Assembly (NCBI GenBank): GCA_958436045.1 | Contig: CAUBIP010000026.1 | Coordinates: 1-19,472, forward strand | Direction of reading: 5' to 3' | DNA length: 19,472 nt | From: an uncultured Oscillospiraceae bacterium | Lineage (GTDB): Bacteria; Bacillota; Clostridia; Oscillospirales; Oscillospiraceae | Shown: positions 14,393 through 19,472 of the stretch, piece after piece | Layout of the letters: each line of letters begins with the position of its first letter | How positions within the stretch are numbered: the stretch's first letter is position 1 | Translations under genes and position numbers: made by a program | Notes under the pieces: generated by a model | The model's database searches: none | What the model saw: the letters and a program-made list of their open reading frames with translations, nothing else | Told to the model about the DNA's origin: nothing

Positions 14393-15400
14393 ATGTCGAC
14401 CAATCAAAGCAACGCAAAGTATTTAAATATCCGGGATATTGCCAAGCTGGCCGGCGTTTCGACGGCGACGGTCTCCCGGGTGCTCAATCACCCGGAGCTG
14501 ACCTCGCCCGAGATTCGCGCCCGGGTCCAGGCCATTGTCCAGGAGCATCATTATGTGCCGAACCAGATGGTCAAGAGCCTCTTCTCCCACTCAGCAGACT
14601 CCATCGCCGTCTTTGTCTACGATATGGCGAACCCCTTTTTCATCGCCCTCATCCAGGAGCTGAACCGGGTAGCGTTTGACCACAAGCACGCCCTGCTCAT
14701 CTGCGACACCTCCAATGACATCCAGAAGGAGTCAGACTACCTGGATTACTGCGCCGCCATCCGGGTCAAGGGCATTATTTTGACCGAGGGCTTCGAGTTT
14801 AACCCGGCGTCCAACCAGCTCCACTCCCCCCTTGTGATGTTTGACCGTGTCGGGCAGAACGTCTGGCCCTCCGTCCAGTCGGACAACACGGCAGCCATCG
14901 CCCGGGCCGTCAAGTACCTGCACAACCTCAATCACCGCCGCATCGCCTGTATCGCCCCGGATACGGGCCTCGCCTCCATCCAATGCCGGCGCGAGGGGTA
15001 TCGCCGCGCCATGGAGGAGTCCGGGCTGTTCCGCCCGGAGTATTTGTACGACCGCCCCGCGCCGCTCAGTGCCGCGACGGGCATCGACGCGCTCAATTAT
15101 TTTTTCTCCCTGCCCGAGCCGCCCACCGCCATCCTTTGCAGCAATGATTTGATCGCCCAGGGCGTCCACTTCCGCGCCGCACAGATGAACATCAGCGTGC
15201 CTCGGAATCTTTCCATCATCGGCTTTGACGGCATCCCCCTCGGCAGCGCCGCCATCCCTCTGACGACCATCAAGCAGGACATCCCCGCCATCGCCAAGAC
15301 GCTGTTCGAGCTTTGCCTGCATCCGCCCAAGGAGCCCCGGGTGACCATTCTCCCTACCGAGTTCATCCCCGGCCAAACCTGCGGCTGGTGCAGCAGATAA
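14393..15400 (+). CDS. LacI-family transcriptional regulator
   Basis: 335 aa from the ATG at 14393, preceded by GCGAGGAG; an ATG six codons earlier overlaps this site and is unlikely. N-terminal LacI helix-turn-helix: IRDIAKLAGVSTATVSRVLNHPEL (~13-36), with the hinge helix near VPNQMVKSLFS. The rest is a periplasmic-binding-like effector domain (SIAVFVYDMANPFF, GIILTEG, AILCSNDLIAQGV, LSIIGFDGIPLGSAAIPLTTIKQD), as in GalR/LacI proteins that bind a sugar or sugar phosphate. Transcribed divergently from the catabolic operon over an intergenic region with three similar palindromes, so it is most likely its local repressor. Effector unknown, probably the imported compound or an intermediate. Confidence 0.93.
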   Translation: MSTNQSNAKYLNIRDIAKLAGVSTATVSRVLNHPELTSPEIRARVQAIVQEHHYVPNQMVKSLFSHSADSIAVFVYDMANPFFIALIQELNRVAFDHKHALLICDTSNDIQKESDYLDYCAAIRVKGIILTEGFEFNPASNQLHSPLVMFDRVGQNVWPSVQSDNTAAIARAVKYLHNLNHRRIACIAPDTGLASIQCRREGYRRAMEESGLFRPEYLYDRPAPLSAATGIDALNYFFSLPEPPTAILCSNDLIAQGVHFRAAQMNISVPRNLSIIGFDGIPLGSAAIPLTTIKQDIPAIAKTLFELCLHPPKEPRVTILPTEFIPGQTCGWCSR

Positions 15401-15406
15401 AACATA

Positions 15407-15447
15407 AAAAAGTAGTGCCGGAGCGTTATGCTCTGGCACTACTTTTT
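15407..15447. terminator. Bidirectional intrinsic terminator
   Basis: AAAAAGTAGTGCCGGAGC, loop GTTAT, and a complementary arm with one G-T pair, flanked by A and T runs on the two sides. It ends the LacI gene (stop 7 nt before) on the plus strand and the zinc-ribbon gene on the minus strand. Confidence 0.9.
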
Positions 15448-15460
15448 CTTCGTTTCATTC

Positions 15461-15499
15461 AATGCGCTTTTGCGCATTACCAGAAAGCGAGTGTCGCTT
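15461..15499. repeat. Two small hairpins between terminator and zinc-ribbon gene
   Basis: AATGCGC-TTTT-GCGCATT (15461-15478) and AAGCGA-GTG-TCGCTT (15485-15499), both perfect. They lie directly 3' of the zinc-ribbon gene on the minus strand and may stabilise its transcript end. Nothing else is seen in this ~100-nt spacer. Confidence 0.5.
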
Positions 15500-15507
15500 A
15501 CCTGGCA

Positions 15508-15939
15508 TCAGGGCTCGATCTCGTCGAATTCAAATTCCAGGCTCTCGCCGCACTTGGGGCAGCTCGTTTCGCCTTCGAGAAGGGTGTTCTCATCGACGAC
15601 AACGACCTCGCCGCATTTTGGGCAGGTCACCTCGTACTCGGGGTTCTCATCATCGAAATCGTAGTCATCGTCGTCCTCATCTTCGTCGTCGAAATCGTAA
15701 AGATCGTCATCGTCGAAGAGCTCGTCCATGCAGTCCTCCAGGCTGTCGAGGACTTCTTCGATCTCGTCGAGCTCGTCAGAAACAGCGACAGCGTTTTCCT
15801 CCAGCGCCTGGACCTTCTCGGCCATATCTGCCAGCAGATCGACCACAGCGTGAAGCACCTTGCCCTCGTTCGTCTCGGTGGGCAGCTGCATACCCTCCAT
15901 CAGGCCATTGATGTAAGCGGACTTTTCAGAAAGTTTCAT
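15508..15939 (-). CDS. CD1247-type N-terminal domain protein with zinc ribbon
   Basis: 143 aa from the ATG at 15939, preceded by GGAGGAGGG. The first ~60 residues (MKLSEKSAYINGLMEGM, then an Asp/Glu-rich helix) match the CD1247 N-terminal domain known from Clostridia and probably form a coiled coil. A very acidic stretch (~73-105, mostly D and E) leads to a C-terminal zinc ribbon with two CPKCGE knuckles. Its job in the cell is not established; the position after efp is common in Clostridia as far as I recall. It is 68 nt downstream of efp, probably in the same transcript, and ends at the bidirectional terminator. Confidence 0.8.
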   Translation of the reverse strand: MKLSEKSAYINGLMEGMQLPTETNEGKVLHAVVDLLADMAEKVQALEENAVAVSDELDEIEEVLDSLEDCMDELFDDDDLYDFDDEDEDDDDYDFDDENPEYEVTCPKCGEVVVVDENTLLEGETSCPKCGESLEFEFDEIEP

Positions 15940-16007
15940 GGGATCACCCTCCTCCGGTGTCGTCATGGTTTTGGTTGCGGTTCTCGTGAGAAGCTTATTC
16001 TGGAAGC

Positions 16008-16574
16008 TTATTTCGCGCGGCCCAGGTATTCGCCGGTGCGGGTATCGACCTGGATCTTTTCGCCCTCGTCGATGAACAGGGGGATCTTGATCTCTGCGCC
16101 GGTTTCCAGCGTGGCGGGCTTCAGGGTGTTCGTGGCGGTGTTGCCGGGCACGGCCGGGTCAGAGGACGTGACGACCAGCTCGACAAAGTTCGGGCACTCG
16201 ACGCCAAAGACATTGCCCTTGTGCGACAGGATGGTGCAGACCTCGTTCTCCTTGATGAACTTAAAGGCGTCCGGCAGGATGTCCTTACTCAGGGGGATCA
16301 TGTCGTAGGTCTCCTGGTCCATGAAGTAATAGAGATCGCCATCGTTGTAGCTGTATTCCATCTTCTTGCGCTCAATGAAAGCTTCTTCAAACTTTGCAGT
16401 CGGGTTGAAGGATGTCTCTGTCACGCCGCCGGTGATGATGTTGCGCATCTTGGTGCGGACAAAGGCTGCGCCCTTGCCGGGCTTTACATGCTGAAATTCC
16501 ACGACCTGGAAAATCTTGCCATCCATCTCAAAGGTCTTACCGTTTCTGAACTCACCTGCGGTAATTGTTGCCAT
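16008..16574 (-). CDS. efp: Translation elongation factor P
   Basis: 188 aa, usual EF-P length. It binds between the ribosomal P and E sites and relieves stalling at consecutive prolines. The start is the ATG at 16574 (MATITAGEFRNGKTFEMDG), with GGAGGAATAGAT upstream. The KOW-like N-terminal domain carries HVKPGKGAAFVRTK with Lys34 at the tip, the position modified in many bacteria. The OB domains end in GEKIQVDTRTGEYLGRAK. A good promoter lies just upstream. Confidence 0.97.
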   Translation of the reverse strand: MATITAGEFRNGKTFEMDGKIFQVVEFQHVKPGKGAAFVRTKMRNIITGGVTETSFNPTAKFEEAFIERKKMEYSYNDGDLYYFMDQETYDMIPLSKDILPDAFKFIKENEVCTILSHKGNVFGVECPNFVELVVTSSDPAVPGNTATNTLKPATLETGAEIKIPLFIDEGEKIQVDTRTGEYLGRAK

Positions 16575-16636
16575 ATCTATTCCTCCAATGTGTACAATGT
16601 GTAGTTTCGCCCTTCTTGAGCACAATATCTCTTTTT

Positions 16637-16665
16637 ATTTTACTACATCACCCGTACGATTGCAA
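16637..16665 (-). promoter_or_regulatory. efp promoter
   Basis: Minus strand TTGCAA (16665-16660), 17-nt spacer, TAAAAT (16642-16637), about 60 nt before the efp ATG and between efp and the peptidase stop. Four and five of six consensus matches with ideal spacing. Confidence 0.65.
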
Positions 16666-16672
16666 GCATTTC

Positions 16673-17740
16673 TCACAAAATAATCAGCTCCTTCGGGCTT
16701 TTTGTGATATCCTTGCAGCCGTTTTCCTCCACGATGACGACATCCTCGATGCGGACGCCGAATTGGCCGGGCAGATAGATCCCCGGCTCGGCGGAGCAGA
16801 CTGCGCCCGCCGGGATATTGCCCGCGTAGCTGGGGCTGCAATTGGGTGCTTCATGAATTTCAATGCCCAGGCTATGGCCGTAGCCGTGGCCGAAGTACGC
16901 GCCGTAACCGGCGTCCACGATCACCTGCCGGGCCGCAGCGTCGATCTCGCGGCCGGGCATGCCCGCATGGGTCGCAGCGATACCGGTCAGCTGTGCCTGC
17001 AAAACGGTGCTGTAGACCTCCCGCATCTGGGGCGTCACATGGCCCAGGGCGACGGTGCGGGTCATATCCGCGCAGTAGCCATGGTATTTTGCGCCAAAGT
17101 CCAAGGTGATAAAATCCCCCGCCTGCAGCTGCCGCTGCCCGGCGACGCCGTGGGGCATACTGGTATTGGGGCCGGAGACGACGATCGGGTCAAAGGCCAG
17201 GCCGTCGGCGCCGTTTTCATACAGGGCAGCAATGAGCTTGGCGTAGAGCTGCTTTTCCGTCATCCCCGGGGCGATCTGGCCGCAGATCTGGGTGAAGGCA
17301 GCGTCGGTGATGCGCTGGGCCTCGACCATCCGGGTCAGCTCCCAGGATTCCTTCGAATGGCGGCAGCTGTCAAGCATCTGCTGGGCAAAAAACAGCGCGA
17401 TATCCAGCCGCTTTGTAAGCTTTTCATGCTCCGCGACGGTCATATACTGCTCTTCGATGCCGAGCTGGGTGATTTTCTTTTCCGCCACGAGGGCCTGCAG
17501 GTAGTCCAGCGCACTGTGGGTATGATCCGTCTGGCGAATATCGCAGTCCGGCAGTGCGCGGTGGGCGGCTTCGATATAACGGGAGTCGGTGAAAAAGCTG
17601 ACGCCGTCCTGGCAGACGACGGCCATAGATTCGTCGATATCCGCACCGATACCGTAAAAGCGGTTCGTGCGGCTGGTCAGCAGCAGCGCCTGCTGCGGGC
17701 CGGTCAGTTTTTCCTGAAATTTCTTTAAATTCGCGTGCAT
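16673..17740 (-). CDS. M24-family Xaa-Pro aminopeptidase
   Basis: 355 aa from the ATG at 17740 (MHANLKKFQEKL), with AAAGGAAGGAAAG before it. The N-terminal creatinase-like domain runs to ~residue 130, followed by the pita-bread catalytic domain. Metal ligands are all present: Asp214 and Asp225 (LDFGAKYHGYCADMTRT), His289 (GHGYGHSLG), Glu318 (AEPGIY) and Glu332 (RIEDVV). It removes an N-terminal residue before proline, in the cytosol, and may help recycle proline peptides; the neighbouring efp also concerns proline. Its start overlaps the end of yqeG by 16 nt, so the two are translationally linked. Confidence 0.93.
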   Translation of the reverse strand: MHANLKKFQEKLTGPQQALLLTSRTNRFYGIGADIDESMAVVCQDGVSFFTDSRYIEAAHRALPDCDIRQTDHTHSALDYLQALVAEKKITQLGIEEQYMTVAEHEKLTKRLDIALFFAQQMLDSCRHSKESWELTRMVEAQRITDAAFTQICGQIAPGMTEKQLYAKLIAALYENGADGLAFDPIVVSGPNTSMPHGVAGQRQLQAGDFITLDFGAKYHGYCADMTRTVALGHVTPQMREVYSTVLQAQLTGIAATHAGMPGREIDAAARQVIVDAGYGAYFGHGYGHSLGIEIHEAPNCSPSYAGNIPAGAVCSAEPGIYLPGQFGVRIEDVVIVEENGCKDITKSPKELIIL

Positions 17741-18237
17741 AATGCTTTCCTTCCTTTCGCGGCAAGAATAAACGGCTGCTCCGCCACATGGCGCAGCTTG
17801 AGCCATATCGTATGATTACTGATCGCCTGCACCAGGATCGGCAGGGCCCCTGCTCGGTTTGCGCCCAGGACATCCGTATAAATCTGGTCCCCCGCCAGGG
17901 CGGCGTGCTCCGGCGCGACGCCGTAGTGGGCCATGCAGGCGCGCAGCACCTTGGCCGAGGGCTTGTGGGCGTGGGTCATAACGTCCAGCCCATAACGCTT
18001 CGCAAAGGCCACGACCCGGGGCTTTTTGCTGTTGGAGACGATACAGAGCTGGATCCCAGAGGCCGCCATTTCCGTCAGCCAGGCCAGCATTTCCTCCGTA
18101 GGCTCGTCCGTCGTATACGGGACGATAGTATTATCAAAATCCAGCATCAGCAGCGCAATGCCCCGCTGCTGAAGCAGCTGCGGCGACAGGTCTGTGACCG
18201 TGCGCGCCATGATGCGCGGCAAAAATGAAAGGCTCAT
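17725..18237 (-). CDS. yqeG: YqeG-family HAD (IIIA) phosphatase
   Basis: 170 aa from the ATG at 18237 (MSLSFLPRIMARTVTDLSP), with GGGAGAG upstream; the frame stays open further but without a ribosome site and beyond the promoter. HAD motif I is LDFDNTIVPY (~30-39), motif II CIVSNSKK, motif III HKPSAK and motif IV AGDQIYTDVLGANRAG. The family is widespread in Firmicutes with a poorly defined substrate. First gene of an operon with the aminopeptidase. Confidence 0.9.
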   Translation of the reverse strand: MSLSFLPRIMARTVTDLSPQLLQQRGIALLMLDFDNTIVPYTTDEPTEEMLAWLTEMAASGIQLCIVSNSKKPRVVAFAKRYGLDVMTHAHKPSAKVLRACMAHYGVAPEHAALAGDQIYTDVLGANRAGALPILVQAISNHTIWLKLRHVAEQPFILAAKGRKALCTRI

Positions 18238-18307
18238 ATTCTCTCCCGGTGACGCATAGGGTGATACCGGACCGGCAGGCAGCCCGGCGGCAGACGTCGC
18301 CATGGGC

Positions 18308-18336
18308 ATTATAACAGATTTTCTGCCCGGACGCAA
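18308..18336 (-). promoter_or_regulatory. yqeG promoter
   Basis: Minus strand TTGCGT (18336-18331), 17-nt spacer, perfect TATAAT (18313-18308), about 70 nt before the yqeG ATG. Because it occupies 18308-18336, it also argues against the divergent gene starting at the upstream ATG at 18302. Confidence 0.7.
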
Positions 18337-18343
18337 GGAGGCG

Positions 18344-19123
18344 ATGTGGCTTGGGGTGAGAGAATATATCGTCATTCCGCCGGGCCAAACGCCGCCCCCG
18401 GCGGCCGCATCCCTGGCGCTGCCGGTCGATCTCCCCACCCCCGGCGCGCCCTGGACCAAGCCCGCAGTGCAGGATGCCCTCTGGATCATCACGGACCGCC
18501 GCCCCATCCCGCCGGACGCGTCAAGCGCTGTGTCCCTGTGCCAGATGGCGCGGCAGGGCTGCAGCGGCATCTATGCCGATTTTGAGCGTCCGCCTGGAAA
18601 CGCAGCCTGCCGGTTCCTGGCGGCGCTGCAGGCCGGGCTTTCGCAGCTTCGCCTTCCGCTGCTCGTTCCAGCAGCCTACGCGCCGCTGCTGCCGGGGGCG
18701 GCCTGCGTGCTTTCCTGGCAGCCTGGGAACGGCGCGTTTTCATCTGCGCTGCAGGCCGCCTGTGGAAGGCTCGCAGGCCGGGCGTGCTTTTTGGACCTTG
18801 CCCCGGTATGCTGCCGCGTCCGGCTGGGCAAGTCTGCGCCGCCGGAGCGTCTTTCGCCCGCAGCGCTGGCAGAAGTGCTGACAGGGCCTGTATTTTACAA
18901 CGCGCCCCTGGGCTGCTATTACAGGCTGACCCATACAGGCGACGCCCTCCTTTGCACCCTTTTCGACACCGCCGCGTCTTTTCAAGCGCGCCGCAGCCAA
19001 GCCGCGCGCCTGCCCCTGACCGGCCTCTTGCTTCTGCAGCCCGAATTGGACGCGCTCTCCAGTGCCCCCGATTTTGAAGCTTCTGCCTTTTCAACACAAA
19101 AACCCTCTTATCATTTGGCTTAA
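18344..19123 (+). CDS. Hypothetical protein, possible TIM-barrel-like fold
   Basis: About 259 aa if it starts at the ATG at 18344. AAGGAGG ends only 2 nt before that codon, which is tight; a GTG at 18356 is the alternative. I do not recognise the family. The strong GC bias at third positions and the hairpins after the stop support a real gene. Features: YIVIPPGQ near the N-terminus, then WIITDRRPIP, a GIYADFERPP stretch that recalls the strand-end acidic motifs of (beta-alpha)8 enzymes such as GH18-like proteins, and several Ala/Leu-rich helices. No signal peptide or membrane helix is visible. Divergent from yqeG. Any enzymatic role would be a guess. Confidence 0.7.
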   Translation: MWLGVREYIVIPPGQTPPPAAASLALPVDLPTPGAPWTKPAVQDALWIITDRRPIPPDASSAVSLCQMARQGCSGIYADFERPPGNAACRFLAALQAGLSQLRLPLLVPAAYAPLLPGAACVLSWQPGNGAFSSALQAACGRLAGRACFLDLAPVCCRVRLGKSAPPERLSPAALAEVLTGPVFYNAPLGCYYRLTHTGDALLCTLFDTAASFQARRSQAARLPLTGLLLLQPELDALSSAPDFEASAFSTQKPSYHLA

Positions 19124-19157
19124 CAGTGATAAGGAACTAATTCACTTATCAACTGTT
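19122..19157 (+). other. Hairpin at the stop codon of the hypothetical gene
   Basis: AACAGTGATAAG pairs with CTTATCAACTGTT (one bulged base) around an 11-nt loop, starting inside the stop codon. No T run follows, so it is probably an RNA 3'-end or processing element; the real terminator follows 25 nt later. Confidence 0.5.
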
Positions 19158-19182
19158 AGCTGACGGTTTTCGGGTGCATACG

Positions 19183-19223
19183 AAACTCCCGTCTGATTCC
19201 TAACAGGAATTAGGCGGGAGTTT
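19183..19223 (+). terminator. Intrinsic terminator
   Basis: An 18-bp stem (AAACTCCCGTCTGATTCC with its complement, two G-T pairs), loop TAACA, then a T-rich tail (TTTTTCTTGTT). It ends the hypothetical gene and isolates it from the small gene that follows. Confidence 0.88.
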
Positions 19224-19259
19224 TTCTTGTTAACAGAGTTTATATTGGAGGATAACATT

Positions 19260-19472
19260 ATGAAAACATTACTTTCCTGTGAATTTAACATGGATACCGG
19301 TTGCGTTGAACTAAGATATTCCGACGGCAGCATGGTTTCCATCAACTGCACCGCCGTTGAGGATGAGGTGGCGAATCGTCGTTTCCAGCGGTCTGAACTG
19401 GACTGGCTCATCTACAACGATCCGCTATCCTATGCAGAATTGATTTTGAATGGCGATCCGGAAGAATACCTG
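19260..19472 (+). CDS. DUF6061-like small protein (cut by window edge)
   Basis: Begins with ATG at 19260 after GGAGGATAACATT and stays open for 71 codons to the end, so the C-terminus is missing. It reads MKTLLSCEFNMDTGCVELRY, then CTAVEDEVANRR, QRSELDWLIYNDPLSYAELI and LNGDPEEYL. From memory this matches the DUF6061 family of ~75-80 aa proteins in Clostridia, of unknown function, often seen near integrated elements. Base composition is clearly less GC-biased than in the genes to the left, which may point to acquired DNA beginning here. Family identity is recalled, not checked. Confidence 0.65.
   Translation, partial: MKTLLSCEFNMDTGCVELRYSDGSMVSINCTAVEDEVANRRFQRSELDWLIYNDPLSYAELILNGDPEEYL

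Noticed and set aside
4773..15400. Propanediol-utilisation microcompartment locus
   Set aside because: No shell protein, PduP/PduL or alcohol dehydrogenase gene is present, and the GRE lacks expected diol-dehydratase residues.
18302..18343. N-terminal extension of the divergent hypothetical protein from an ATG at 18302
   Set aside because: This stretch holds a perfect TATAAT for yqeG on the other strand and has no ribosome site before the ATG.

Overview
The window looks like chromosome of a GC-rich gut-type Clostridium relative, most likely Oscillospiraceae/Ruminococcaceae. The pointers are strong Shine-Dalgarno sites, GC-biased third codon positions, a CD1247-type zinc-ribbon protein beside EF-P, an RbsABC-type sugar transporter with a lipoprotein binding protein, and an oxygen-sensitive glycyl radical enzyme. 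The genus call is inference.

Left region (1-4444, all minus strand): an array of membrane-anchored, Cys-containing exported proteins of unknown function. Two related types alternate, here called A (269 aa) and B (263 aa). Two A-B units form a tandem duplication with a period of 1780 bp and no difference that I could see. The leftmost member, cut by the window edge, is a mosaic with an A-like N-terminal half and a B-like C-terminal half. A short remnant of a B gene start sits directly before the first A gene. A promoter-like sequence with a 19-bp palindrome precedes the array.

Structured spacer (4445-4772): a row of perfect inverted repeats, including a terminator for the operon to its right.

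Central region (4773-15400): a sugar-type catabolic operon on the minus strand, read in the order glycyl radical enzyme, its activase, rhamnulokinase-like FGGY kinase, ABC ATPase, permease, lipoprotein binding protein, class II aldolase. A divergent LacI-type regulator lies across an AT-rich intergenic region that has two promoters and three copies of ATGTAACA, each within a palindrome. The transporter, kinase and aldolase fit uptake, 1-phosphorylation and retro-aldol cleavage of a (deoxy)ketose. The window has no sugar isomerase, no microcompartment genes and no alcohol or aldehyde dehydrogenase. The glycyl radical enzyme keeps the radical Gly and the Cys-x-Glu pair, but seems to lack other residues diagnostic of glycerol/propanediol dehydratase. 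It may therefore act on the incoming substrate in an undescribed way, and this operon is my main candidate for a new system.

Right region (15407-18237, minus strand) is housekeeping: yqeG, an M24 aminopeptidase, efp, and a CD1247-type zinc-ribbon gene that ends at a bidirectional terminator shared with the LacI gene. Divergent from yqeG is an unrecognised 260-aa gene with its own terminator. At the right edge a DUF6061-like small gene begins; its context is outside the window.
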